Below, piece by piece: positions 34,379-44,183 of a stretch of 64,000 bases of DNA; positions within the stretch are counted from its first letter, which is position 1, and each line of letters begins with the position of its first letter. The translations under genes and the position numbers were made by a program. The DNA lies in the NCBI RefSeq assembly GCF_002356295.1, contig NZ_AP018042.1:1396361-1460360 (forward strand), in the 5' to 3' direction. This stretch comes from Labilibaculum antarcticum. GTDB lineage: Bacteria; Bacteroidota; Bacteroidia; Bacteroidales; Marinifilaceae. A model generated the notes under the pieces. That model had not been told where the DNA came from and did not search any database. It worked only from the letters and a program-made list of their open reading frames with translations.

Positions 34379-34996
34379 TTAGAGTTTGATCCCCATAAAG
34401 CTCATAAAAGCAATTCCCATTAATCCTGTTACAATAAATGTAATTCCAAGTCCACGTAATGGAGCAGGAATATTTGAGTAACGAATTTTTTCACGAATTG
34501 CAGCGATACCAATAATAGCAAGAAACCAACCAAGACCTGATCCAAGACCAAATGAAGTTGCCTCTGCTAAAGTTCCGTAGTCTCTTTCCTGCATGAAAAG
34601 AGAACCTCCTAAAATTGCACAATTAACAGCAATTAAGGGAAGAAAAATACCCAAAGAAGAATATAGTGTCGGAGCAAATTTTTCTACAATCATTTCAACC
34701 AACTGTACCAGAGAAGCAATTACTGCAATAAACATGATAAAACTTAAAAAGCTTAAATCAACATCCGCAAATGAAGGATCTACCCAAGTAAGAGCTCCAC
34801 TAACTAAAATGTATTTGTTTAGCAAGTAATTTAAAGGAACGGTTATTCCCAAAACAAAAATTACAGCGATACCAAGACCAACTGAAGTTTTTACTGTTTT
34901 TGAAACAGCCAGATACGAACACATTCCTAAGAAGAATGCGAACACCATGTTGTCGATAAAAATCGACTTGATAAATATATTAATCAGATTTTCCAT
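34379..34996 (-). CDS. nqrE: Na+-translocating NADH:quinone reductase subunit E
   Basis: A 205-residue, six-helix membrane subunit. C26 ([12 protein letters not shown]) and C126 ([12 protein letters not shown]) match the two conserved cysteines that, with two in NqrD, hold the iron centre in the middle of the membrane. The motif [22 protein letters not shown] is typical. It forms a pseudo-symmetric pair with NqrD and is part of the electron and Na+ path. Gene spacing is 20 bp to nqrD and 55 bp to nqrF. Confidence 0.98.
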   Translation of the reverse strand: MENLINIFIKSIFIDNMVFAFFLGMCSYLAVSKTVKTSVGLGIAVIFVLGITVPLNYLLNKYILVSGALTWVDPSFADVDLSFLSFIMFIAVIASLVQLVEMIVEKFAPTLYSSLGIFLPLIAVNCAILGGSLFMQERDYGTLAEATSFGLGSGLGWFLAIIGIAAIREKIRYSNIPAPLRGLGITFIVTGLMGIAFMSFMGIKL

Positions 34997-35016
34997 GTTT
35001 CGATTTTTCTTTACAA

Positions 35017-35661
35017 TTAATTCGACTCAATTAAAGATTTATCTCTGGATCTTTGAACCCAAATAATAATTCCTACAGTAATCAATGCCATTGGAGGAAG
35101 AATCATTAAACCGTTATTTTGGTATCCCATGTCATAAAATGCTTGAGGAATAACCTTGAAACCATATATTGATCCGGATCCTAACAATTCACGGAAGAAT
35201 GCAATGATAATCAGGATCAAACCATACCCTGCAGCATTACCAATTCCGTCAAGGAAAGCTGGCCATGGACGATTTCCAAGAGCAAATGCTTCCAAACGTC
35301 CCATGATAATACAGTTTGTAATAATAAGACCAACAAATACTGATAGTTGTTTACTTACCTCGTAAGCAAAAGCTTTTAATATTTGATCCACAACAATTAC
35401 CAAAGCAGCAACAATTACAAGCTGAACAATGATACGAATACGTGAAGGGATAGTATTTCGAATTAATGAAATAATTACGTTAGCAAGTGCCAATACGGCC
35501 ATAACCGAGAGGCTCATCACCACTGCCGGTTCCAATTTTGCTGTAACCGCTAAAGCTGAACAAATTCCTAATACCTGAACGGTAATCGGGTTGTCGCTTC
35601 CCAATGGATTTTTCAGCAATTTCCGATTTTTAGCGGAGAATAAAGGTTCTTTATCGCTCAT
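35017..35661 (-). CDS. nqrD: Na+-translocating NADH:quinone reductase subunit D
   Basis: A 214-residue, six-helix subunit. The start [21 protein letters not shown]34 and C117 ([18 protein letters not shown]) are as in other NqrD proteins and supply two ligands for the iron centre shared with NqrE. The C-terminus extends into a polar tail ([15 protein letters not shown]). It is 7 bp downstream of nqrC, so probably translationally linked. Confidence 0.98.
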   Translation of the reverse strand: MSDKEPLFSAKNRKLLKNPLGSDNPITVQVLGICSALAVTAKLEPAVVMSLSVMAVLALANVIISLIRNTIPSRIRIIVQLVIVAALVIVVDQILKAFAYEVSKQLSVFVGLIITNCIIMGRLEAFALGNRPWPAFLDGIGNAAGYGLILIIIAFFRELLGSGSIYGFKVIPQAFYDMGYQNNGLMILPPMALITVGIIIWVQRSRDKSLIESN

Positions 35662-35668
35662 ATCGTGC

Positions 35669-36379
35669 TTATTTAGAAGATTTTAAAAACTTTTCATAAC
35701 TGCTTAGGTTATCTTGAAGCATTGCTTCCAAACCTTTTGAGGTAACAGTACCACCAGATACTGCATCAAATTCATGTGGGTTGCCGTCTGCTGCTCCTCC
35801 TTTAACCATAGCTAAAGAGGTAAACTTTCCTGCCTCATCAAAAATCTGTTTCCCAGTAAATGGTTCCTGAAATTCAGATTTTGAAATTTCAGCACCTAAA
35901 CCAGGAGTTTCACCCTTATTCCCAAATGTAGCACCGTAAATGGTTTTCCCATCAGGTTCCAAAGAAATAAAGCCCCAAATAGGTCCCCACATTCCTTTAC
36001 CCAAAATTGGAATAATCATTTTCTCCCCTACTCCTTCTTTTTCGAACACAAAAACAGGTAGTTTCCTTTCTACCACATTTTTTTTACTGTTCTCAATTTT
36101 CAAATTAACGCCAAAAGTTTTATTCTTGTCGTCTGAAGTGACAGTTCCTTCTGAGTTTACAATTAAAGCTTTCACAATGTATTTACTGTAAAGCTCCTCA
36201 GCGTTTTCTGGAGTAGAAGCAACATTCACAGCTTTTAAAATGTCTTGCTTTTTCTCTATTTCTATATTTCTCGTTTGGCGTGGCTTAAGTTGCAAAGCAG
36301 CAAAAGAAAGAACCGCCGCAACTATCACCACCATAACGGAGGCATAAAGAAATGTATATGTATTGCTTTGAGTATTCAT
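35669..36379 (-). CDS. nqrC: Na+-translocating NADH:quinone reductase subunit C
   Basis: A 236-residue subunit. One transmembrane helix (about 10-30) anchors a periplasmic FMN-binding domain. The flavinylation motif DAVSGGT (about 205-211) puts the covalent FMN on T211, in a GGT variant of the usual GAT. GLGAEISKSEFQEPFTGK is also conserved. NqrC passes electrons between the iron centre and NqrB FMN. ApbE encoded downstream is the enzyme that attaches the flavin. Spacing to nqrB is 19 bp. Confidence 0.97.
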   Translation of the reverse strand: MNTQSNTYTFLYASVMVVIVAAVLSFAALQLKPRQTRNIEIEKKQDILKAVNVASTPENAEELYSKYIVKALIVNSEGTVTSDDKNKTFGVNLKIENSKKNVVERKLPVFVFEKEGVGEKMIIPILGKGMWGPIWGFISLEPDGKTIYGATFGNKGETPGLGAEISKSEFQEPFTGKQIFDEAGKFTSLAMVKGGAADGNPHEFDAVSGGTVTSKGLEAMLQDNLSSYEKFLKSSK

Positions 36380-36398
36380 TTTCTAGTTGATTATTTGT

Positions 36399-37583
36399 TT
36401 AAGCACTCACCTTAACTCGTTTCAATCTTCTTTTGATATTACCTTGAACCACATAATGATCGATAAGTGGAGCAAAAGTATTCATGAAAAGGATTGCTAA
36501 CATCATCGCCTCCGGGAAACCTGCATTCAATACACGAATCAAAACAGCAAGGAAACCGATAAGGAAACCATAAATTATTTTTCCGCGAGCAGTTTGAGCT
36601 CCCGATACCGGATCAGTAGCCATAAATACAGCACCAAACGCAAAACCACCCATAATTAAATGTTGCCATGCTGGAATCAACTCCATATAAGCATTACCAC
36701 CAATTAGGTTGAAAAGCATTCCCATTACATATCCTCCGGCAAATACCGAAACGATAATTTTCCAGCTACCAACTCCTGTTGCAATTAAAACTACTGCCCC
36801 AATTAGAATAGCTATAGTAGATGTTTCTCCTATTGATCCCGGAATTAAACCAACAAACATATTCCAAACATCTGAAAGGTGTGTTTGATAAATATTAGCA
36901 GCTTCAGTACTAGTCGCATCAACCAAATTGGCTGCATGAGCCAATGGTGTTGCTCCCGAAAAGCTATCTGCTTTTTCAGCGATCCATACTGCTTCACCAG
37001 ACATTTTTGATGGGTAAGCGAAGAAGAAGAATGCACGGGCAATTAATGCCGGATTCCAAATATTCATTCCTGTTCCACCAAATACCTCTTTACCAATAAC
37101 TACAGCAAATGCAGTTGAAACTGCAACCATCCAAAGAGGTGCGCCAACTGGCATTATTAAAGGTATTAACATACCTGAAACAAGGAAACCCTCATTTACC
37201 TGATGACCGCGCATTTGTGCAAAAGCAAATTCAATACCCAAACCAACTACGTATGAAACGATGATGATAGGTAGAATTTCGATCAAACCATAAATGCAGA
37301 TATCCATAAAACTAGTCGTATTGATTAGATCTAGTGAAAGGAAATGCTGATATCCTGTATTGTAAATCCCAAATAACAATGCTGGAATTAAAGCCATGAC
37401 AACAATAGACATGGTTCTCTTCAAGTCGATAGCATCCTTAATGTGAGTTCCATTATGAGATGTAATATCGGGAACGAATAGAAAAGATTCAAAAGCCTCG
37501 AAAGACGATTGCAACTTTGCAAACTTCCCACCCTTTAAAAATAAGGGCTTCTTTTTATCAAGAAATTTTCTTAGTGCTTTCAT
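36399..37583 (-). CDS. nqrB: Na+-translocating NADH:quinone reductase subunit B
   Basis: A 394-residue subunit with about ten membrane helices. The flavinylation motif DSFSGAT (206-212) gives covalent FMN on T212. GHQVNEGFLVSGMLIPL and FMATDPVSGAQTARGK are conserved NqrB segments. This subunit carries riboflavin and FMN sites and the main Na+ channel, near the quinone site. It is 23 bp after nqrA. Confidence 0.98.
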   Translation of the reverse strand: MKALRKFLDKKKPLFLKGGKFAKLQSSFEAFESFLFVPDITSHNGTHIKDAIDLKRTMSIVVMALIPALLFGIYNTGYQHFLSLDLINTTSFMDICIYGLIEILPIIIVSYVVGLGIEFAFAQMRGHQVNEGFLVSGMLIPLIMPVGAPLWMVAVSTAFAVVIGKEVFGGTGMNIWNPALIARAFFFFAYPSKMSGEAVWIAEKADSFSGATPLAHAANLVDATSTEAANIYQTHLSDVWNMFVGLIPGSIGETSTIAILIGAVVLIATGVGSWKIIVSVFAGGYVMGMLFNLIGGNAYMELIPAWQHLIMGGFAFGAVFMATDPVSGAQTARGKIIYGFLIGFLAVLIRVLNAGFPEAMMLAILFMNTFAPLIDHYVVQGNIKRRLKRVKVSA

Positions 37584-37606
37584 TTTATAATATTATCCGT
37601 TTTTTC

Positions 37607-38962
37607 TTAGCTCATTTCTTTAATCATCAGATCAATTCCTTTACGAACCAAATCCTGTACATTAATTTTCGATGTACAAACAAATTCGCATAAGGCAAGA
37701 TCTTCCGGAGCAACTTCATATATCCCTAACTGCTCCATTTGATCAACATCCTCAATCATAATGGATTTAATCAATTGTTGTGGAAGCACATCCATTGGCA
37801 ATACCTTGTCGTACTCACCAGTCATAACGAAAGCACGATGCTCCCCATGAAGATTGGCATCTAAACGGAATTCTTTATTTGGAGTTAACCAAGAGAAGAA
37901 TGTTTTCGACATTGAGAATTTCTGTAAGCCAGGCAATGCCCAACCTAAAAATTCGAATTTATCTCCTTCTGGAATAACTGTAATTTGGGAATCGTAGAAA
38001 CTAATAAATCCATCTTCAGAGATTTGTTCTCCTGTTAAAACGTTACCTGAGATAACACGAATCTTCTCATCATCTTTCAACTTACCCTTTAATAAGGTTC
38101 GCACAGATGCTCCTTGAATTGTTTCAAAGTAACATGGATTTTTCACTTCAGATCCGCAAAGTGCAATTTTACGACTTACATCATAAATGCCTTTTGTGAA
38201 TAATCTTCCGATAAAAACAACTTCCTGCGGACGAATTACCCAAGCAACTTCATCTTTATTCATTGGGCTAATGTGGTGAATTTGAATACCAACATTTCCT
38301 GCGGGGTGAGCACCTGAAAATTGGCGAACCTCTACATTTTTAGCTTCAGAAGAAATTTTGTTTTGATTGAAATTTGGGTTGGTATTTAAATATACCTTTC
38401 CATCAGTCAGTTTTGCTAATGCATCTAAACCTGCCTGAAATGCTTCCGACTCTCCTTCTAGAAGGAAATCAATATCTGCAGCCAATGGTGCAGTATCGAA
38501 AGCTGAAATAAAAATTGCTTTTGGAGTATCTTTAGGTTTTGCAATCACATCATAAGGGCGTTGACGAACAAATGACCAAAGGCCACTTTTCAACAACTCT
38601 TCCTTAATCTCTTCTCTCGAAAGTCCGTTAGGATCAGCCTTTTTAAACTCCTGGTATTGAATCTTAGCATCTGCTTGAATCACTACTTCCAGAATCTTTC
38701 TTCGTTCTCCACGATTTACGGCAATAACCTTACCACTAACCGGAGAAGAAAAATTAATTTCAGGGCAATACTTATCGAAAAACAGGGAATCTCCTGCTTT
38801 TACTTCAGCATCTACCTTAACTTTTAATTTAGGTGTTAATCCGGGGAAGTTGGTTGGCTTAATTGCGTATGTCTCAGAACGATCAGCTTTCTCAAGTACT
38901 TTCTCAGCCTTTCCTGCCAGCTTAATATCTAAGCCTTTTTTGATCTTTTTAACTTCAGACAT
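37607..38962 (-). CDS. nqrA: Na+-translocating NADH:quinone reductase subunit A
   Basis: A 451-residue cytoplasmic subunit with the NqrA start KIKKGLDIKLAGKAEKVLE, the barrel-sandwich-like region FSSPVSGKVIAVNRGERRK, GLWSFVRQRPYDVIAKP (about 137-153) and AHPAGNVGIQIHHISPM. NqrA contributes to ubiquinone/menaquinone interaction. It is the first gene of the operon, with a good promoter 31-62 bp upstream. The C-terminal ELGIYEVAPEDLALCEFVC-like part resembles the RnfC family end. Confidence 0.98.
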   Translation of the reverse strand: MSEVKKIKKGLDIKLAGKAEKVLEKADRSETYAIKPTNFPGLTPKLKVKVDAEVKAGDSLFFDKYCPEINFSSPVSGKVIAVNRGERRKILEVVIQADAKIQYQEFKKADPNGLSREEIKEELLKSGLWSFVRQRPYDVIAKPKDTPKAIFISAFDTAPLAADIDFLLEGESEAFQAGLDALAKLTDGKVYLNTNPNFNQNKISSEAKNVEVRQFSGAHPAGNVGIQIHHISPMNKDEVAWVIRPQEVVFIGRLFTKGIYDVSRKIALCGSEVKNPCYFETIQGASVRTLLKGKLKDDEKIRVISGNVLTGEQISEDGFISFYDSQITVIPEGDKFEFLGWALPGLQKFSMSKTFFSWLTPNKEFRLDANLHGEHRAFVMTGEYDKVLPMDVLPQQLIKSIMIEDVDQMEQLGIYEVAPEDLALCEFVCTSKINVQDLVRKGIDLMIKEMS

Positions 38963-38992
38963 GTTAAACTATTTGAATTTATTAATTTGCAT

Positions 38993-39024
38993 CAAAAATA
39001 ACTAATTTAATCTCTAATTCACAA
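38993..39024 (-). promoter_or_regulatory. Promoter of the nqr operon
   Basis: Read on the minus strand, TTG (39024-39022) and TATTTTTG (39000-38993) are 21 bp apart, fitting the Bacteroidota -33/-7 consensus. The ATG of nqrA lies about 30 bp further on. Confidence 0.65.
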
Positions 39025-39169
39025 TCTTTGTTCCGATACACTACATGTTTCATAACGCTATAGTTATCGATTTAAGAGGCTGTAAAAAATTCGAACACAA
39101 ATATATAAAGCATTTTTGTATTTTTGAAATGCTTTGGTCTATTTTTAACCAGTACATATACATATTCAC

Positions 39170-40459
39170 ATGCCTAAAAATTTCGTTATTTCCATAAGTA
39201 TTGTATTCATTATCATTCCAGAGATATTGTTTGCTTACAATTCCGATTCTAAAACTGTTTATTTCAATGAAATAAAGAAAAAAAGCATCCACACTGTTCA
39301 AATGCATCCGGCGGATTGGGAACTAACCGAACCCATTATAGAACTTAATGGAGATAATCAACTCCTTTTTTCTTTTGACGACATTACGGAAAATATTCAG
39401 GATTACTCCTACAAAATCATCCATTGCACAGCAAATTGGCAAAATTCCTACCTTAGTGAGTTCGATTTTATTGATGGTTTTACCGAAAACCAGATTCAAG
39501 ACTACGAACATTCCTTTACTACCAATGTAGGTTATGTTCATTATTCATTAAAAATCCCCAATAATGAGATACAACTGAAATTATCGGGCAATTATATCCT
39601 TGAAATATTTGAAGATTTTGATCCTGATAAAGTTGTTATTCGCCAACGATTCATGCTTTTAGATTCGAAAGTAGAAGTTATAGGAGAGGTGAAACATCCA
39701 ATTGCAATTGATTTAAGAGAAACACATCAGGAGGTCGATTTTAGCATTCTTCATCCTAACTTTACTATTGACAATCCTCATTCGGATTTACAAGTTGTGC
39801 TGACCCAAAATAACAGATTGGATGGAAGCGAAAAAAATCTGAAGCCTATTTTTATCCGTAAAGATGAACTGGTTTTTGATTACGAAACGGAAAATGTTTT
39901 CCCCGGAGGAAATGAATTTCGAAATTTCGATTTAAAAAGCTTAAGGTACCAAACCCGATATATCAAAGAAATTTATAAAGAGAAGGAGCAAACACATATT
40001 CTGCTTACTGCTGGAAACAACCGCCATTTTAAGCAATACATCTACGAACAGGATTTAAATGGCCGGTTTTTAATTGATGTTCAGGAAAGAGACGAACCTT
40101 CAACCGAAGCGGATTATTGTTACATTACTTTTTGGCTTCCGTTCGATAATGAGATAAAACACGGCAACCTTTATGTGTACGGTGATTTCTGTAACTGGAC
40201 TTGTTCGGATAAAAATAAAATGGAATACGATTTTGATACCGGCAGCTATCGCAAGACTATATTTTTGAAGCAGGGATACTACAATTACCAATTCGCCTTA
40301 CTTGAAAATGGGAAGAAAACTCCAGATCTAACTTATATTGAAGGCTCTCATTGGGAAACAGAAAACGACTATGTGATTTACGTTTATTACCATGATATTG
40401 CCTTGAACTACGACATGCTTATTGGTTACAAAACCCTTAACTCTACAGCGAAATTTTAG
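39170..40459 (+). CDS. Type IX secretion system plug protein (DUF5103)
   Basis: A 429-residue protein with a signal peptide (about 1-22). It shows the DUF5103 pattern: MHPADWELTEPIIELNGDNQ (about 45-64), LLFSFDDITENIQDYSYKIIHCTANW, YILEIFEDFDPDKVVIRQRF and FPGGNEFRNFDLKSLRYQTR. The C-terminal beta domain contains VYGDFCNWTCSDKNKMEYD and YYNYQFALLENGKK. In Flavobacterium a protein of this family, called Plug, closes the periplasmic side of the SprA translocon pore. It stands alone here, divergent from nqrA. A TATTTTTG box lies at 39119-39126, but no clear -33 element is seen. Confidence 0.9.
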   Translation: MPKNFVISISIVFIIIPEILFAYNSDSKTVYFNEIKKKSIHTVQMHPADWELTEPIIELNGDNQLLFSFDDITENIQDYSYKIIHCTANWQNSYLSEFDFIDGFTENQIQDYEHSFTTNVGYVHYSLKIPNNEIQLKLSGNYILEIFEDFDPDKVVIRQRFMLLDSKVEVIGEVKHPIAIDLRETHQEVDFSILHPNFTIDNPHSDLQVVLTQNNRLDGSEKNLKPIFIRKDELVFDYETENVFPGGNEFRNFDLKSLRYQTRYIKEIYKEKEQTHILLTAGNNRHFKQYIYEQDLNGRFLIDVQERDEPSTEADYCYITFWLPFDNEIKHGNLYVYGDFCNWTCSDKNKMEYDFDTGSYRKTIFLKQGYYNYQFALLENGKKTPDLTYIEGSHWETENDYVIYVYYHDIALNYDMLIGYKTLNSTAKF

Positions 40460-40718
40460 ATACCGACAAGCAAGATCACGTATGATAATCAGGATTTATA
40501 AAGGTCCAAAATCTCTTGAGTTGATCTGTTTTTTCATATTGATTTTTCCCTTTAAGCTTCCCATTTTCATCTGCCTAAATCGTAAGAATCATAAATATCT
40601 GCGTCTGCATCCAACATGTTATAGAATCACATTCAAGTCAAAAAAAAAGAATACTTTTGACTCCGAATTAGGGAGAATCACTATCTTGGTTCTCTTTAAA
40701 TAAACAAAAAATATAAAT

Positions 40719-41078
40719 ATGAACCCTGTTACAAACAAAGGTCGATACAAATCGGACTCGCAGGTATTCAGACGATGGAGCCGAAAAGGCTATGCTGCTT
40801 TTGCCAGCATGAACAAGGAAATTAAAATTTCCTGTATCAATACCAGTTATAATTTGCTGGTTCCATCTACCGAATGCGGCTTTTCCGGATTTTGCTATGT
40901 ACCCTTAAACAGCAGGGATAAGAATGAGACTGATGAATTGGAAGCCTTGCGCTTCGAACTCATGCAAGTGATGGTGTTGCAAAATCAGAGCACTACCAAA
41001 ACCAGTCAGATTGAACCTCATCGTGAAGTAATAAAGGTTCTTTCTACTAATTCTTATTCCCGCAATTTTAGAAACTAA
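40719..41078 (+). CDS. Small uncharacterised protein upstream of bioB
   Basis: A 119-residue protein without signal peptide or membrane helix. The N-terminal part FRRWSRKGYAAFASMNKEIK (about 17-36) is followed by ISCINTSYNLLVPSTECGFS, and the C-terminal half is polar. I recall RxWSRKGYAAF-like starts in short proteins or leader regions near vitamin-uptake and biotin genes of Bacteroidota, but cannot check this. It lies 17 bp before bioB on the same strand, so the two are probably cotranscribed. A TACTTTTG box is at 40652-40659. Function unknown. Confidence 0.65.
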   Translation: MNPVTNKGRYKSDSQVFRRWSRKGYAAFASMNKEIKISCINTSYNLLVPSTECGFSGFCYVPLNSRDKNETDELEALRFELMQVMVLQNQSTTKTSQIEPHREVIKVLSTNSYSRNFRN

Positions 41079-41095
41079 AAAAAAGAACCTAAGTT

Positions 41096-42070
41096 ATGAG
41101 TGATATCAGAAACAACTGGACACACGAAGAAGTTAAAGCAATTTACGACCTTCCATTACTGGATTTGGTGAACAAAGCAGCCAACCTCCACCGCAAACAC
41201 CACGATTCTACAAAAATGAATATGAACACCCTGATTTCGGCTCGCACCGGAGCGTGTTCTCAGGATTGTAAATATTGTGCTCAATCGGCTCGTTACGACA
41301 CCCATGTAAAACCAAAGAAACTAAGTTTAGAGGACGTTTTAGCAGAAGCCAAAATAGCCAAAGAAAACGGTGTGAAACGTGTATGCTTAAGTTCTTCGGG
41401 AAGAGATGGCAACCGTGATGATCGTTTCGACGAAATGGCTGAAATGATTACGGAAGTAAAAAAGCTTGGACTCGAAGTTTGTTGTACCATGGGAATGATC
41501 AACAAAGAAAAAGCAAAGAAATTGGCTGGTTTGGGAATTACTGCAGTTAATCACAATCTGGACACTTCGGAGCGCTACTATCCAAGCATTACAACGACTA
41601 GAACTTATGCGGAACGTTTAGAAACATTAGCTAACCTTCAGGAAGCTGGAATTTCTTACTGCTCGGGCGGTATTTTAGGAATGGGCGAAACCAACGAAGA
41701 TCGAATCGAAATGCTTCGTACGCTATCCAATCAGGAAAAACACCCTTACAATGTTCCGTTGAATTCATTAGTACCTGTTGAGGGAACTCCATTTTTTGGT
41801 AAAGAAACCATTGGTATTTTTGATATGGTGCGTGCCGTTGCAACTGCCCGTATTCTAATGCCAAAAGCAGTTATTGCTTTTGCTGCCGGACGTACGCATT
41901 ACAGTCAGGAAGGACAAGCACTTTGTTTCCTTGCCGGAGCAAACTCTATCTTTTTTGGAGATAAATTGCTTACCGTAAAAAACATGACTGTGAACGAAGA
42001 TCAGCACTTACTTAATACGCTTGGAATTGTTCCAACCCGTTATCAGGAGTTGACTACTTTGGAGGAATAG
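41096..42070 (+). CDS. bioB: Biotin synthase
   Basis: A 324-residue radical SAM enzyme. The 4Fe-4S/SAM motif is C54-x3-C58-x2-C61 (TGACSQDCKYCAQSARY). Other BioB features are VCLSSSGRDG, VCCTMGMINKEKAKKLAGLG, AVNHNLDTSERYY (AYNHNLDTS in other species), ISYCSGGILGMGE and the RTHYSQEGQALCFLAGANSI region of the C-terminus. It inserts sulfur into dethiobiotin. No other bio genes lie nearby, apart from the small protein directly upstream. A terminator follows at 42098. Confidence 0.98.
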   Translation: MSDIRNNWTHEEVKAIYDLPLLDLVNKAANLHRKHHDSTKMNMNTLISARTGACSQDCKYCAQSARYDTHVKPKKLSLEDVLAEAKIAKENGVKRVCLSSSGRDGNRDDRFDEMAEMITEVKKLGLEVCCTMGMINKEKAKKLAGLGITAVNHNLDTSERYYPSITTTRTYAERLETLANLQEAGISYCSGGILGMGETNEDRIEMLRTLSNQEKHPYNVPLNSLVPVEGTPFFGKETIGIFDMVRAVATARILMPKAVIAFAAGRTHYSQEGQALCFLAGANSIFFGDKLLTVKNMTVNEDQHLLNTLGIVPTRYQELTTLEE

Positions 42071-42097
42071 AAATATACCAACATATTATATTTAGAA

Positions 42098-42129
42098 GGG
42101 ATATGCTTACAGCATGTCCCTATTTTTTT
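42098..42129 (+). terminator. Rho-independent terminator of bioB
   Basis: GGGATATGCT-TAC-AGCATGTCCC (one G-T pair) is followed by TATTTTTTT, 27 bp after the bioB stop. Confidence 0.85.
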
Positions 42130-42142
42130 ATTTGCTTTTTCT

Positions 42143-42320
42143 GACTTTCCGTCACTTTGGAGCAGTTCCCCCAGCTTTTAATCAATTTATTTTGCTTTTT
42201 AGCGACTTTCTGTCATATTCCAGCAGTTTCCCCAGCTTTCCATCAATTTATTTCACTCCTGAGCAATTTCCCTGCGTTTTTCACTACTTTTCTCTCCTCT
42301 TGATTAATTTTCCCGAACTC
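42143..42320. repeat. Imperfect 61-bp tandem repeat in the bioB-nhaC gap
   Basis: Two clear 61-bp units, 42143-42203 and 42204-42264, share GACTTTCnGTCA, AGCAGTTnCCCCAGCTTT and ATCAATTTATTT. A third, more decayed unit follows to about 42320. A unit of 61 is not a multiple of three and the long frame across it is Phe/Leu-rich with no family, so I treat the region 42071-42563 as non-coding. Confidence 0.75.
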
Positions 42321-42563
42321 GTGTACCATCTTCCTTCGCTTCTTGATATTTTTCTGTACTCCGGACTAAAAAATCTATATTCTATACTGGCTGGCATTTA
42401 TTTTACATCCTTTTTAAAAAATCTTCCTGATAAATATGAGAAACGAATCCTTATTTTATTAGGACGCTATTGGTAAAAACCAATAATTAAAACAGACAAT
42501 TCCTTTTCCCAACCTTTTTTACGTAATTTCAGTCCTTAATTAACCAAGCCCATTAGATCAAAC

Positions 42564-44018
42564 ATGAAGCCACAAACTAAATCCCTCTCTCTTGGGGAAT
42601 CTCTTATTCCTATTGTTCTATTAATTGCACTCCTTAGTATTAATGCCATTGTTTTTGGCGATGAAGCCATTGAAGGCGCCAACCAGTTTTCACTTTTAAT
42701 TGCAGCTGCAATTGGTGGATTAATTGCTCTCCGCCACGGAAAAAAATGGGATGAGCTACAAAAGGGCATTGTAGAAAGTATTGGCACTGCAATGCCATCG
42801 ATGCTGATATTGCTGTTAATTGGTTCTTTAGCGGGAACATGGATGATCAGCGGTGTGGTGCCTGCAATGATTTACTATGGATTAGAATTCTTAAATCCGA
42901 AGTTGTTTTTAATGCTCTCGGTGGTGATATGTGCAATTGTCTCGGTCGTTTCAGGGAGCTCATGGTCTACCATTGCAACCATCGGAGTTGCTTTATTGGG
43001 TGTTGGCAACGCAATGGAATACAATAATGCAATTGTGGCAGGTGCAATTATATCCGGCGCTTATTTTGGCGATAAAATTTCTCCTTTATCCGATACAACC
43101 AACCTGGCTTCCGCAATGGCAGAGGTCGACTTATTTGTACACATTCGTTATATGATGTACACAACGATACCTTCCATCATTATTACTCTGCTTATTTTTC
43201 TGGCAATTGGTTTTAATAAGCAAGGAGAAATTAATCCGGAGAGCATTCATGAAGTTCAGCTTGCAATCAAAGAAACCTTTACCATTACACCTTGGCTGTT
43301 TTTAGTCCCAATATTACTTTTTGTGATTATTAGCAAAAAAGTTCCTGCCCTGCCTGCCATTTTTGCGGGTACCTTAATCGGAGGAGTATTTGCCATTATT
43401 TTTCAGCCACAAATCATTCAACAAATTTCAGGAAGTGATTCCTACATACAAGCTTGCTATCATACGGTAATGCAATCCATCTTTACGGATATTAGTATTC
43501 CTGTTCGAAATGAAAATATACAAGATTTATTATCGACCGGAGGAATGGCCGGAATGCTAAATACGATTTGGCTGATTTTAACGGCAATGGTTTTTAGCGG
43601 TATCCTGGAAACAGCAGGTATTCTGCACAAAATTACAGGAACCATGATGAAAGCGGTTAGCTCGACCGGATCATTGGTAACAACGACAGTTTTCAGTTGT
43701 GGATTTTTGAACCTAACTGCTTCCGATCAATACATTTCTATTGTAGTTACCGGAAGAATGTTTTCGGAATCGTACAAAGATCGGAATTTAAAACCTGAAG
43801 TGTTAAGCCGAACTCTTGAAGATGGAGGAACTGTTACATCGGTACTGGTTCCGTGGAATACTTGTGGAGCTGCTCAGGCTGGAGCTTTAGGTGTGGCAAC
43901 TATGGCCTTCGCCCCTTTTTGTTTTTTCAACATCATCAGCCCTATTATGACCATAGCAATGGCTTATCTGAATATTAAAATCAGGAGAACATCCGATACA
44001 GTCGTTAAATCATCATAA
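42564..44018 (+). CDS. NhaC-family Na+/H+ antiporter
   Basis: A 484-residue protein of about 11-12 membrane helices and normal NhaC length. It carries the hallmark VVSGSSWSTIATIGVALLGV (about 127-146) and GDKISPLSDTTNLASAMAEV (about 170-189), and NLTASDQYISIVVTGRMF near 390. It exchanges Na+ for H+ and would help hold the Na+ gradient that NQR builds. The gene is alone between bioB and pruA. It differs from the longer NhaC-like protein at 25574, which has an extra N-terminal domain. Confidence 0.92.
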   Translation: MKPQTKSLSLGESLIPIVLLIALLSINAIVFGDEAIEGANQFSLLIAAAIGGLIALRHGKKWDELQKGIVESIGTAMPSMLILLLIGSLAGTWMISGVVPAMIYYGLEFLNPKLFLMLSVVICAIVSVVSGSSWSTIATIGVALLGVGNAMEYNNAIVAGAIISGAYFGDKISPLSDTTNLASAMAEVDLFVHIRYMMYTTIPSIIITLLIFLAIGFNKQGEINPESIHEVQLAIKETFTITPWLFLVPILLFVIISKKVPALPAIFAGTLIGGVFAIIFQPQIIQQISGSDSYIQACYHTVMQSIFTDISIPVRNENIQDLLSTGGMAGMLNTIWLILTAMVFSGILETAGILHKITGTMMKAVSSTGSLVTTTVFSCGFLNLTASDQYISIVVTGRMFSESYKDRNLKPEVLSRTLEDGGTVTSVLVPWNTCGAAQAGALGVATMAFAPFCFFNIISPIMTIAMAYLNIKIRRTSDTVVKSS

Positions 44019-44183
44019 GTATAAAAATAAGCGATTCGTTCAATACTTGTGAAATTCTTAACCTGCGGGATTTTTACGCTTTTTTGAAAGTATGATAATA
44101 CTCATAAATGATGTATTATTATTTTTTCTACATTTGCTCAGAGTGAAAGAATATTATAAAATAACCCTTTAAACCACAACGAT

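Noticed and set aside
40422-40703. A 93-codon frame between the DUF5103 gene and the bioB leader gene
   Set aside because: It overlaps the end of the DUF5103 gene, is Lys/Ile/Phe-rich by composition and shows no family motif.
42114-42476. A 120-codon frame after bioB
   Set aside because: It starts within the bioB terminator and crosses a 61-bp tandem repeat whose unit is not a multiple of three.
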